A stretch of 64,000 bases of DNA from Pseudoalteromonas lipolytica (GCF_900116435.1 NZ_FPAZ01000004.1:62001-126000), one strand, 5' to 3'. Numbered from the stretch's first letter, positions 28,750 through 37,117 are shown. Notes: generated by a model not told the origin, from the letters alone. Translations and numbers: made by a program.

Positions 28750-28890
28750 TTAGGTAGAAATTATACGTAAAAATTCGTGCTGTCAAACCAAATAAACCAA
28801 AAATATTAATATTTCCTTTACAAATTAACGTTTTTAAAACCGCCGCAAGTTACATGATGGTGCAATAGTGGGTTGATTTTATTTATTTAT

Positions 28891-28919
28891 TTGCCACCGG
28901 TGGCAGTGTGTGCTAGGGT
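28891..28919 (+). promoter_or_regulatory. CE12 promoter with embedded operator O6
   Basis: TGCCACCGGTGGCA (28892-28905) is a perfect palindrome. TTGCCA (28891-28896) is a 5/6 -35 box. After 17 bp comes TAGGGT (28914-28919), preceded by TGC as an extended -10. The arrangement closely matches the GH28 promoter. It lies 37 bp before the CE12 ATG. Confidence 0.7.
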
Positions 28920-28956
28920 CATTTTTATTGAGTTAATTTTCTACAGTGAGAGTTCA

Positions 28957-29724
28957 ATGTTTAAACATTTTTTAAGGTTTCTATACGTCGGTGTTGCGCT
29001 TTCGTCTACTGCTCAGGCTGATGAACAGATCAACGTTTTTATGGCGGGAGACTCTACAATGTCAATAAAAGAAGTGAAAGATTACCCAGAAACAGGGTGG
29101 GGAATGCCTTTTCAATACTTCTTTAATGATCAAGTACAGGTAATTAACCTGGCTAAAAATGGTCGCAGCACACGGACTTTTAAATCAGAAGGTCGTTGGC
29201 AAATGATTATGGACGAGATTAAGCCAGGGGACTATGTCATCATACAGTTTGGTCATAATGATCAATCAAAACAAAAAGTTGACCGCTACACATCCGTACC
29301 CGACTTTAAAGCAAATTTACTTGGCTTCATCAAAGATGTGCGCGAAAAGCAAGCTCACCCCCTGTTAATGACACCGATAACGCGCCGCTATTTTAATGAA
29401 GACGGAACGATTAAAGAGACGCACCCGCTGTATGCAGATGCGGTAAGAGATGTTGCTAAACAAACAAAGGTTGATTTTATTGACATGGAAGCAATTACTA
29501 AACGCTACTTTCAAGCGCTAGGTGATGACGGCTCTGCATTACGTTTCATGCATATTGCCCCTGATTTGCACCCTAATTACCCGTTAGGTGTAACAGATGA
29601 CACCCATTTGAACCAACTAGGTGCAACGGAGGTTGCTCAACTTGTGTTAACAGAATTAAAGAAGATGAATCACCCCTTGGTTGCAAAAGTTAGGAAGCCA
29701 GACCCTAAACACCTAAAGCGTTAA
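28957..29724 (+). CDS. Secreted rhamnogalacturonan acetylesterase, CE12
   Basis: This 255-residue SGNH hydrolase of the CE12 type removes acetyl groups from rhamnogalacturonan or other pectin. The start was set at ATG 28957, because an earlier in-frame start would put the operator inside the gene. The signal peptide ends near residue 21. Block I is GDST with S33, then NLAKNGRSTRTF (oxyanion Gly), GHNDQSK (block III Asn) and DDTH with D214 and H217. It is divergent from the TonB receptor and shares its control region. Confidence 0.9.
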   Translation: MFKHFLRFLYVGVALSSTAQADEQINVFMAGDSTMSIKEVKDYPETGWGMPFQYFFNDQVQVINLAKNGRSTRTFKSEGRWQMIMDEIKPGDYVIIQFGHNDQSKQKVDRYTSVPDFKANLLGFIKDVREKQAHPLLMTPITRRYFNEDGTIKETHPLYADAVRDVAKQTKVDFIDMEAITKRYFQALGDDGSALRFMHIAPDLHPNYPLGVTDDTHLNQLGATEVAQLVLTELKKMNHPLVAKVRKPDPKHLKR

Positions 29725-29753
29725 ATTTGAGCGTTAAGTTGTATTTTTTACTG

Positions 29754-29785
29754 AAAGCCTAACAATAAGATTGTGAGGCTTTTTT
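29754..29785 (+). terminator. Rho-independent terminator after CE12
   Basis: AAAGCCT plus ACAAT pair with ATTGT plus AGGCTTT around one A/G mismatch and a 3-nt loop, followed by TTTTTT. It closes the pectin locus. Confidence 0.85.
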
Positions 29786-29926
29786 ATTGGGTTTTGTTAA
29801 TCGGTTTTGGTGTAATTTCACATATTGATATTATAAACGCGTTGCTTCTTTTGGCTTTATTGTCCTTAATTTTATAGCACTATAGTTATGGTTCGCTTTT
29901 TTAATTGCTCTACCACATTGGATTAG

Positions 29927-30163
29927 TCATCAACTGACAGCATTAGTTTTGTCATCGATGCTGGGGTTACTGGCGATTATATGTGTACAGAGACGACTTC
30001 AAGTAACTATGCACATGTACAGGCTAATCGTGCGACGACGAATGGATCATACGCTTATGCGTTGGGCTCAGGTGATAACTTAGGTCTTTACAACACTTTT
30101 TATACCAGCACCTTAGCGCAAACTAGTGCGGGGTATTACGAGTTAGGCAGTTGCCCTAATTAA
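29927..30163 (+). pseudogene. C-terminal remnant resembling a PHB-depolymerase-type esterase
   Basis: A reading frame from 29927, after an in-frame stop, gives about 78 residues ending in SAGYYELGSCPN. Features are TSSNYAHVQANRA, GSGDNLGLYNTFYTST and a Cys near each end. This resembles the short C-terminal module of secreted polyhydroxybutyrate-depolymerase-like esterases (from memory of the family). There is no catalytic domain, signal peptide or ribosome site. The gap 29786-29926 holds nothing recognisable. It is best read as the tail of a deleted gene. Confidence 0.4.
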
Positions 30164-30169
30164 TAAAAT

Positions 30170-30193
30170 TGTGTCGCCCCGATGGGCGACACA
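30170..30193 (-). terminator. Terminator of siderophore receptor gene
   Basis: TGTGTCGCCC (30170-30179) pairs perfectly with GGGCGACACA (30184-30193) over a 4-nt loop. On the minus strand it is followed by AATTTTATT. Confidence 0.85.
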
Positions 30194-30202
30194 TCCACCC
30201 AG

Positions 30203-32281
30203 TTAAAACTTATAAGTTAAGGTTAGGCTGCCGTTTGTAGGCGCACCATAATAACCCACGGTTTGTAAACTATTAATGTACTGCTCGTCAGTGATGTTGT
30301 TGACGTTTGCTTGTATGTCAATGTTGTCGTTGATATTCCATCGAGCAAAGGCATTAAGTAAGCCATAACTCCCTTGTTTTACATTGTAGTCAGTGCTTTC
30401 GATTTTAGATTGCCAACGGCCATTTAAGCCCACAACCACCGCATCGGTCACCGCATAATCTACTGTTACACCTACAACATCACGAGGCGCCCATTTATTG
30501 GTATCATCACCATTTTCATCAGTTACATCAATATGTGTATAAGAAGCGACGATATTGATGTTGTCGGTAATCTTTCCAGTGACTTCAAATTCATAGCCTT
30601 CTGACTCAATAGACACGCCTTTATAGTAATAAATACCATCTTCTGTCAGGCCCGCGTATTGAGCAAAGTTATCTTGCTCAGCAGTAAAATAGGCAAACGT
30701 TGTCATTAGTGCATCGTCAAACCAAGAAGCCTTAACACCTGTTTCAAAGTTAGTGCCTTTGGTGGGGGCTAAGTATTGGCCGTTGTAATCTGCTTGCTCT
30801 TGCGGCTGATAAATATCAGAGTAACTTGCATATAAGTTTAAATCGTCGTTTAACTTATAAGTAAAACCAACATAGGGGCTCGTCTCGCTCTCGTCATTAT
30901 CAATTGATGCACCGGCATTCATGCCTGAGCGCTCAAATTCAATAGTGTTAAAACCAACTACGGTAAATAATTTATCAGTAATGTTTAACTGAGCAGAGCC
31001 AAAGTAACGCGTTAGCTTTTGTTCGATATCAGAATATAAAACAGGCGCTAACCAATCTGGCTCAGGTATAGCATCTAAGTCATATGGAAATGCTAGGATT
31101 GGACCATAGGCCGGTGTGTTTGCAAAATCAAATGGGTGTTGATACATCACGTCATCACTTTTTGCATGGCTTACACCAACGCTTGCCTGATGTTCTTTAC
31201 CAAATAATTCAAAGGCACCAAATGCTTTGATTTCAAATAAGTCTGCATCTATATCACTGTCATAACGACCCGGCCAACCACTTAAGCCTAAGTGCGTGTC
31301 TTTATCAATCTTGCCGCTGGCATAAAATAGCTTGTCTTGCTCTTCAAAACCGCGGAAGTTATAGCTTGCTTGCAGTTGCCAAGCGTTAGCAAAAATATAG
31401 TTGTATTCAATAAATGCAGAAGTGTTGATGGTGTCCCACATTGTCCATTCTTGGGTGGTTGTGTCGCTCACATCCCATTTTGCTTGGCTGCCATCAGTGT
31501 AGTTATACACCAGCCCACCCCATGTATTACCATCGGTATCAGCATCTTGATAAGAATAACCAGCGGTAACAGTGGAGTTATCTGTTAATTGACCATCAAC
31601 AATAACAGAGAAAAACTCACGGTTATTTCCAAGCCCGTCAAGGTAAGATTCTTTATCTTCAGCAGCCGCAACAAAGCGGGCTGCCCAGCTCCCCGAATCA
31701 GTTAAAAGCAAAGAGTAATCTGCTTGAAGACGTTTAAAGTCCCATGAGCCAAATGAAACACCTACTTCACCACCATTTTCATTTTTTGGGCGCTTACGAA
31801 CATAGTTAATCGTGCCCGATGCATTACCAACACCCGTTAAAAGGCCATTTGCTCCACGGATAACTTCAATGTTTTCGTAGCCATAGGCTTCCATAGCCCC
31901 GGTTACAATGCCCCAATCATTTGGCAAACCAACCCCATCAATTTGGGTGTTTTTAATTTCAAAGCCACGCGACGTGTAGTTAGTACGATTTGTTTCCCAT
32001 TCTTCAACATTGATGCCTGGGGCTAAACGTAGCGCATCGTTGATATTAAAGGCTGAATAGTTTTTTAGTTGCTCTGCGGAGATGATACTGATTGATTGTG
32101 GTGTTTCATCAATCTCTAGTGCAAGGCCAGTTGCGCCTTCACTTATACGATTTTGGCGAACACCCACAATCTCAAGTGTTTCAATATTCGCTTCAGCCTC
32201 AGCAGTTTGCTGTGCGAAACTGAGTTGTGGATTCAATGCATAAATAATAGCGGTTGCAAGTGGCAACTGAGTTAATTTCAT
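30203..32281 (-). CDS. TonB-dependent siderophore receptor
   Basis: This 692-residue outer-membrane receptor belongs to the FhuA/FpvA-type siderophore group. The signal peptide ends near residue 23 (SFAQQ). A TonB box ETLEIVGV is followed by the plug with ETPQSISIISAEQL, RGFEIKNTQIDGVG and IEVIRGANGLLTGVGN. The barrel ends LTYKF. A perfect 7-1-7 Fur box lies upstream at 32367, so iron repression is well supported. It has no neighbouring siderophore synthesis genes and may use a foreign siderophore. Confidence 0.9.
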   Translation of the reverse strand: MKLTQLPLATAIIYALNPQLSFAQQTAEAEANIETLEIVGVRQNRISEGATGLALEIDETPQSISIISAEQLKNYSAFNINDALRLAPGINVEEWETNRTNYTSRGFEIKNTQIDGVGLPNDWGIVTGAMEAYGYENIEVIRGANGLLTGVGNASGTINYVRKRPKNENGGEVGVSFGSWDFKRLQADYSLLLTDSGSWAARFVAAAEDKESYLDGLGNNREFFSVIVDGQLTDNSTVTAGYSYQDADTDGNTWGGLVYNYTDGSQAKWDVSDTTTQEWTMWDTINTSAFIEYNYIFANAWQLQASYNFRGFEEQDKLFYASGKIDKDTHLGLSGWPGRYDSDIDADLFEIKAFGAFELFGKEHQASVGVSHAKSDDVMYQHPFDFANTPAYGPILAFPYDLDAIPEPDWLAPVLYSDIEQKLTRYFGSAQLNITDKLFTVVGFNTIEFERSGMNAGASIDNDESETSPYVGFTYKLNDDLNLYASYSDIYQPQEQADYNGQYLAPTKGTNFETGVKASWFDDALMTTFAYFTAEQDNFAQYAGLTEDGIYYYKGVSIESEGYEFEVTGKITDNINIVASYTHIDVTDENGDDTNKWAPRDVVGVTVDYAVTDAVVVGLNGRWQSKIESTDYNVKQGSYGLLNAFARWNINDNIDIQANVNNITDEQYINSLQTVGYYGAPTNGSLTLTYKF

Positions 32282-32366
32282 TCTTATCTCCGCGTGTTGT
32301 GAGCAGTAAATGGCAATGGTTGATTATTGTTTTGATTAAAATAATTCGCGGTAAACTTATCACAAC

Positions 32367-32381
32367 TGATAATAATTATCA
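32367..32381 (-). promoter_or_regulatory. Fur box
   Basis: TGATAATAATTATCA is a perfect 7-1-7 inverted repeat matching the Fur consensus. It lies 86 bp before the start of the siderophore receptor. Confidence 0.85.
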
Positions 32382-32844
32382 TCAAGATTTAAATCTAAAG
32401 TGTTATGTTAATACAAATAAATGTAACAAAATATGTCAGTTTATTTTGTAAGAGGGCAGCTTATAAGGCGTATTTCATTTTGTGCTTACCGTCTATTTTA
32501 ATAGTGGCTTATCGCTGCTTAGCAACATGTAAAATTATGAGTAATTTTAAGGAGATATCACCATTTTATTCTTGGTCCAAATGGTTAGCGGAACAACGTG
32601 TGGAAGAGGGGGTATTGCGTGTGCTAAATGATGACATTATAAAATAAGCCACTGGCATAAAATCGAAGCCGTTGTGTAGGCTAGGTAAATAAAGTGCGGC
32701 GTCCAGAGTCGCTATTTTAAAGTTAATTCAGTATGCGTTATAAGGTTAATAAAGTGGGGTCATACAAAAATTGGGTATTTGAGGAGTAAAATCGTCTTTA
32801 TGTACTAGTATGAAATAACAATCTTCATTATAAAAGGAATAGGC
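32382..32844. other. Intergenic region without a clear gene
   Basis: This stretch separates the siderophore receptor from the globin gene. It holds a 36-codon ATG frame at 32537-32647 without a ribosome site (SWSKWLAEQRVEEG within it) that I cannot assign. An isolated AAGGAGAT at 32549-32556 has no ATG, GTG or TTG at the right distance. The end contains the globin ribosome site AAAAGGAATAG. No NsrR or Fnr site was recognised by eye. Confidence 0.4.
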
Positions 32845-33300
32845 ATGCTCAGCGCTTATCAAAAACAGTTAGTTCAAAATAGCTTTAAAAAGGTAGCCCC
32901 CATAGCCGACGACGCAGCAGCCATTTTTTATGCCAAATTATTTGAGTATGATCCTAAACTTAAAACACTCTTTAAAAGCGACTTAAGGTCACAAGGAAAA
33001 AAATTAATGATGACCTTAGGTATTGCAGTTAAAGGGCTCGATAATTTAGATGAGCTCGTGCCAGTACTTGAACAACTTGCACGAAAACATATTGACTACG
33101 GTGTAAGCGTGGATGATTACACACCGGTAGGAAATGCATTGTTATATACGCTAAAAACAGGCTTGGGGGATGATTTTACCCCTGAATGCAGAAAAGCATG
33201 GGTCATTACTTTTAAGGCCATTGCTGATGTAATGCGAACTGCGGCATACCCCAGTTTTGACCCCGCAACTTACAAAAATGTTAAGTATTATCACAAATAA
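32845..33300 (+). CDS. Single-domain bacterial haemoglobin
   Basis: This 151-residue globin of the flavohaemoglobin/Vgb-like type lacks a reductase domain. The proximal haem ligand is H82 in ARKHIDYGV. Y29 (B10), F43 (CD1) and Q50 (E7) fit an oxygen- and nitric-oxide-reactive pocket. Such proteins store or detoxify O2/NO with a separate reductase. It has a good ribosome site and stands alone, followed by a terminator. Confidence 0.88.
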   Translation: MLSAYQKQLVQNSFKKVAPIADDAAAIFYAKLFEYDPKLKTLFKSDLRSQGKKLMMTLGIAVKGLDNLDELVPVLEQLARKHIDYGVSVDDYTPVGNALLYTLKTGLGDDFTPECRKAWVITFKAIADVMRTAAYPSFDPATYKNVKYYHK

Positions 33301-33323
33301 TTTTATTGAATCGGGTGTATTGA

Positions 33324-33352
33324 TATAAAGCCCATTGCTCATGGGCTTTATA
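33324..33352. terminator. Bidirectional terminator between globin and rhtA
   Basis: TATAAAGCCCAT (33324-33335) and ATGGGCTTTATA (33341-33352) form a perfect 12-bp stem with a 5-nt loop between convergent genes. Confidence 0.85.
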
Positions 33353-33361
33353 GTGAAAGTT

Positions 33362-34240
33362 TTAAGCGTTACTTTCAACTTTTGTTTGTTTTGAGGTCGA
33401 CATTGAGCTTCCGACCGATGCGGTGATAACGAGCAAAATGGCTAACCATTGCCATACACTTAAAAACTCAGCCAAGATAATAAAGCCAGCGAGGGCTGCT
33501 ACCGCAGGCTCCAAACTCATCATGATACTGAAACCCTGTGCGGGCATATTTCTAAGTGCAACCATTTCAAGTGTATAAGGCAGGGCACTTGACATAATGG
33601 CAACTAGAATACCTAAAGGTAAAACGTCCCAACTTAATAGCGCCATGCCTTGTGAAGCTGCACCATAGGGAACAAGTACAATAGCTGCAATGCTCATACC
33701 TAAAGCGACGGTCATGCCACCTGAGCCCTGATTGCCCGTTTTTTTACCGAATAAAATATAAAATGCCCAACAGGCTCCTGCCGCTAGCGCTAAAATGACC
33801 CCTACAGGGTCGAGACTTTCCTCACCTTTCATATCAGGTAATAACAGCACAATACCTGCTATGGCGCAGGCAACCCAAAATAAGTCGCGCTTTTTACGAG
33901 ATGATAAAAGTGCGACCGCTAATGGACCAGTAAATTCCAGTGCGACACCAATACCCAGCGGAATACGCTCGATAGCGTAGTAAAAAAGTATATTCATACC
34001 CCCTAAGCTTAAGCCGTAAATAATAATCGGCATGCGCTGGCCAATAGGAGGAAAGGCTCTCCAAGGCTTAAAAACTAAACACAGAATCGCCGCCGAAAAA
34101 CCGAGGCGCAATGCAGTGGTCCCTTCAGGGCCAATCAATGGGAATAATTGCTTAGCGACAGATGCACCTGACTGAATGGTGACCATGGCTAATAACACGC
34201 AAATAACAGCAATCAAAAACGGGGGGATGGTACGCTGCAT
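33362..34240 (-). CDS. rhtA: Threonine/homoserine exporter, EamA family
   Basis: This 292-residue inner-membrane exporter with ten hydrophobic helices in two EamA repeats is close to E. coli RhtA: it shares SIQ/TIQSGAS.AK.LFPL, FKPWR, YGLSLGGMNILFYYAI, LGIGVALEFTGPLAVALLSS and ALPYTLEM. The start was set at ATG 34240 with AAGGACAG upstream; a longer in-frame start at 34363 adds a non-conserved 41 residues. It exports homoserine, threonine and related amino acids. Confidence 0.9.
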   Translation of the reverse strand: MQRTIPPFLIAVICVLLAMVTIQSGASVAKQLFPLIGPEGTTALRLGFSAAILCLVFKPWRAFPPIGQRMPIIIYGLSLGGMNILFYYAIERIPLGIGVALEFTGPLAVALLSSRKKRDLFWVACAIAGIVLLLPDMKGEESLDPVGVILALAAGACWAFYILFGKKTGNQGSGGMTVALGMSIAAIVLVPYGAASQGMALLSWDVLPLGILVAIMSSALPYTLEMVALRNMPAQGFSIMMSLEPAVAALAGFIILAEFLSVWQWLAILLVITASVGSSMSTSKQTKVESNA

Positions 34241-34573
34241 CACTGTCCTTATGAATAAATAAGAGCTGAAGTTTGGGGGCGATTTTACTGATGTTTTGAT
34301 GATTAAGAAATGTTTTTCGTTAAACGGTAGCCGATTTTCGATGAAACCTAAGTTGTGAGGCATTCATAACTGTAATGTATTGATTATCAGAGATAAAGTG
34401 CATTTTAAGGTGCTCAGTCGCAACGGACTGAAAAACGCACGTCAGGTGCGCAAAAATTTACCTCAAAACACTCGGCAGTATTTATTGTGATTATTTACTC
34501 GTGAACAAGCGATGTCTGAACAATGCGTCATTTCTAATTATAATATGCTAGTAAATTGGTATGAGGTTTTGCT
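34241..34573. other. Gene-free region upstream of flagellin remnant
   Basis: I see no gene here. It contains short inverted repeats CAGTC/GACTG and CGCAC/GTGCG around 34406-34453, and the reading frame of the following flagellin fragment is closed by a stop at 34562. No flagellin N-terminal remains were found in the translations inspected. Confidence 0.4.
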
Positions 34574-34933
34574 TTGTTTGAGGGTGTTGATGCCAGTGCG
34601 GGTTCTTTAACAATTGATGGTATTACCATAAGCAGCGAAAATTTAGCGCAAAATGCAATAACGAGAATAGACACCGCATTGTCACGTATTGGCGGCTTTA
34701 GGGCTGAAATAGGCGCAAAAATAAATGCGATTGAATCGACCATCCGTAATGAATCAAACCAGTCGTTGATGCTAAGTTCAGCGAATCAGCGTATTGAAGA
34801 CACCGATTTTGCAAAAGTCATGGCTGAGAAAATATCACTCGATATCGTTCAGCAAGCGGGAGTAAGTGTTGCCATGCAAGCTCGCAATATTACAAAAGAG
34901 GGTATTTTGAGTTTGCTAGGGCAACTAGAGTAG
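34574..34933 (+). pseudogene. Orphan flagellin C-terminal domain
   Basis: The 119-residue frame matches only the C-terminal D1/D0 half of flagellin: AITRIDTALSRIGGFRAEIG, INAIESTIRNESNQS, SSANQRIEDTDFAKVMAE and QQAGVSVAMQARN, ending in LSLLG. The N-terminal domain needed for filament assembly is absent. The frame opens at TTG without a ribosome site, and an in-frame stop lies just upstream. No flagellar gene is nearby. It is probably the tail of a deleted fliC or an imported fragment. Confidence 0.75.
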
Positions 34934-34940
34934 TTGCCCT
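34918..34940. terminator. Hairpin at the end of the flagellin fragment
   Basis: AGGGCAACTA (34918-34927) and TAGTTGCCCT (34931-34940) form a perfect 10-bp stem around a 3-nt loop. It covers the last codons and stop of the fragment and lies between convergent genes. Confidence 0.65.
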
Positions 34941-34948
34941 CAGACTTA

Positions 34949-35938
34949 TTAGTCATTATCAGCAGGATACACGACACCTAATTGAGCTCTCGCTGTATCC
35001 AGCACGTCCATAACCTGTTTTGATAAGGTGTGTGTGTTTACAGCAGACTCAATGTGTCCGGCTTTGGCTGCTGCTATAAAGTGACTTACTTCATAGCGCA
35101 TAAAATGCTCGTCAAATGGCTGAGCAAGTTCTTCAACCGTGCCATCATTACCAATAAACTGCATACGTTTTAACAAAGAAACCGCTTCGATTCTAATGCG
35201 GCCTTTTTCACCTTGAATTTCGGTAAAGTTGTCGCCTTGAGAGATTTTAGAATAACTAATAACTGCTTGTTTATCTGCATAATTTAATAGTACATCACCC
35301 GCACCATCAACCCCAGTTTCCAGCAAAACTCCACTAGCTTGCACACTCTGTGGGGCGCCCCAAAGAGCTAACAAAACATACAAAGGATAGATCCCTAAAT
35401 CAACCAAAGCGCCGTTAGCAAATTCAGGCAAAAAGGTATTGGGTCTGTCCCCATTTTTGTATTTGTCGTAACGCGAAGAGTACTGACTATATTGACCTAT
35501 ATATTTGCGCGGCGTGCCTATTTTGGTAAGTGCGTGTTTAAGAATGGCGAAATTAGGCAGGTGAGTGGTCATCATCGCTTCCATATACAGGTGCTGATGC
35601 TTTTTTGCCGCGAGAATAATTTCATTTAACTCAGTACTATTTGCCGCTGATGGTTTTTCACCCAGTACATGTTTGCCTGCGGCTAAACACATAACCGCGT
35701 AGTGTTTATGCAGACTATTTGGCGCAGCAATGTAAACAGCTTCAACCTGATTATCGTGGCACACTTCGTCGATACTCGTGAAAACTTTGGCATTATTGCT
35801 GGTATGTTTAGCTAAAAACGAACGAGCAGTGCTCTCTTCACGAGAACATACACCGTATAAATCGAATTCTTCAACATGGGTTGCTGCGTCTAAAAAAGTG
35901 TCGCTGATAAAATTAGTACCCACAATGACAAATTTCAT
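34949..35938 (-). CDS. Gfo/Idh/MocA-family oxidoreductase
   Basis: This 329-residue NAD(P)-dependent dehydrogenase has an N-terminal Rossmann fold (MKFVIVGTNFISD) and the family motif AAGKHVLGEKPSAAN with the catalytic Lys of EKP. LVDLGIYPL in the C-terminal domain is also typical. Substrates in this family are sugars, inositols or dihydrodiols, and this one cannot be assigned. It starts 2 bp after the BMT5-like gene, so it is the last gene of that operon. Confidence 0.8.
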   Translation of the reverse strand: MKFVIVGTNFISDTFLDAATHVEEFDLYGVCSREESTARSFLAKHTSNNAKVFTSIDEVCHDNQVEAVYIAAPNSLHKHYAVMCLAAGKHVLGEKPSAANSTELNEIILAAKKHQHLYMEAMMTTHLPNFAILKHALTKIGTPRKYIGQYSQYSSRYDKYKNGDRPNTFLPEFANGALVDLGIYPLYVLLALWGAPQSVQASGVLLETGVDGAGDVLLNYADKQAVISYSKISQGDNFTEIQGEKGRIRIEAVSLLKRMQFIGNDGTVEELAQPFDEHFMRYEVSHFIAAAKAGHIESAVNTHTLSKQVMDVLDTARAQLGVVYPADND

Positions 35939-35940
35939 GT

Positions 35941-36741
35941 TTACTCCTCGCTATTAAGTGCAAGCCAAGCCTGCCAGTCTTGTTCAAACTTTTCCATTTG
36001 CAGGTGTTTTTTGCTGCGCAAATGTTTGTCTTCGTCTTCTTTTGCCATGTAGGGACCCACACGACACAATGCACAGTGTTTTTCACCCAAGTATGGCGGA
36101 ATCGTTAGCATTGAGCAGATGTCGTTGTCTTTTTTACTGCTAAACACATACGTGATGCCGCTGGTGTCTTTTACATGCTTATCACGGTCGACGTTGCGAA
36201 TTTTGTAACCTGGGAAACGGCTAATATCAAACGGCATTTGGCCAATATAATGACACGGTAAACCTTGGTTTAAACTCCCTTCAATGTTCCATTCTCGGTA
36301 AGGTTTAACGTCTTTTGAAGTAATAAAACACAGCATAGGGCCGTTTTTATCAAGTGCAAAGCGATGCGCATATTTTAAGTATTGATAAAGCAATGCGCGA
36401 TTCAGCACATTCATGCTTCCAGAGCCTGTTTGTGCTTTAAAGGCGGCTTCACCTTTGAATGCAGGAATGAGTGGAAATTGAAAAATAACCACATCAAAAC
36501 GTTGTTGGTCAAGGCGTTGCCAAGCACTGGGTTTCGTTACATCAAACTCTGTGAGCACACGAATACCTAACTTACGCAGTTGTGAAAGGGCGTTGTCGGC
36601 GTATTTATCTTCTATTGTCTGTGCTGCATCATAGGTTGAAGCAGTAAGCTGTGCTGGTTTTACATGCTTGGCAATGGCATGCGAAAACGATAAATCGCCA
36701 TCACCGACCGTTAAAATACGCCACGTTGGATCCAAAAACAT
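35941..36741 (-). CDS. BMT5-like (DUF2431) methyltransferase with U1-type zinc finger
   Basis: This 266-residue protein has a Rossmann-type N-terminal domain. Its TVGDGDLSFS (11-20) matches the motif of DUF2431/BMT5-like proteins; yeast Bmt5 methylates uridine of 25S rRNA. VVIFQFPLIP and GPMLCFITSKDVKPY also fit. Near the C-terminus C223-x2-C226-x13-H240-x5-H246 (CALC ... HLRSKKH) forms a U1-like C2H2 zinc finger, a kind usual in eukaryotic RNA-binding proteins. A nucleic-acid methyltransferase role is inferred. It is placed 4 bp after a two-helix membrane protein and 2 bp before a Gfo/Idh gene. Confidence 0.75.
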   Translation of the reverse strand: MFLDPTWRILTVGDGDLSFSHAIAKHVKPAQLTASTYDAAQTIEDKYADNALSQLRKLGIRVLTEFDVTKPSAWQRLDQQRFDVVIFQFPLIPAFKGEAAFKAQTGSGSMNVLNRALLYQYLKYAHRFALDKNGPMLCFITSKDVKPYREWNIEGSLNQGLPCHYIGQMPFDISRFPGYKIRNVDRDKHVKDTSGITYVFSSKKDNDICSMLTIPPYLGEKHCALCRVGPYMAKEDEDKHLRSKKHLQMEKFEQDWQAWLALNSEE

Positions 36742-36745
36742 TGAC

Positions 36746-37117
36746 TCAGTGACCTTGCTCAGCGAGGTCGCTATTTTCTAGTTTAGGGCACAAGGCTAAA
36801 CGTGTTTTTAAACCCTCAATAGCGATTTGCTTTAAGATGAGGTTAAAACTTAACAGCACCGCAATCACGATATGAATAGGCCCGTGCGTAAATCCTGCAT
36901 CAGTATCGAAGAGCATTAAGCCAAACAATAAAAACATAACGGCTAAGAATATTTCGATAAGTTGATTCGAGTAAAAGGTGATGAGCCCCTGATTTTTATG
37001 ATCTTTCTTTATATGGATTGCACAAAAAAAAGGGATCACCTTTATTTTAAAGTGTGCACCTTTTTCAACGTAGTTCTCACCAAGATGGTCTAGTTTAGCG
37101 CGTAGTTGATCTATCAT
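36746..37117 (-). CDS. Small membrane protein, function unknown
   Basis: I do not recognise this 123-residue protein. It has a charged N-terminal 45 residues (HFKIKVIPFFCAIHIKKDHKN) and two hydrophobic helices (about 55-73 and 81-98), with a cytoplasm-like tail. It lies 4 bp before the BMT5-like gene and 54 bp after the DUF3429 gene, so it seems to be co-transcribed with both. Confidence 0.65.
   Translation of the reverse strand: MIDQLRAKLDHLGENYVEKGAHFKIKVIPFFCAIHIKKDHKNQGLITFYSNQLIEIFLAVMFLLFGLMLFDTDAGFTHGPIHIVIAVLLSFNLILKQIAIEGLKTRLALCPKLENSDLAEQGH

Noticed and set aside
28873..28956. Longer N-terminus of the CE12 esterase
   Set aside because: It would place the operator inside the gene, and the added residues precede a normal signal peptide.
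32537..32647. 36-codon frame upstream of the globin gene
   Set aside because: No ribosome site, no recognisable domain and no homologue I can name.
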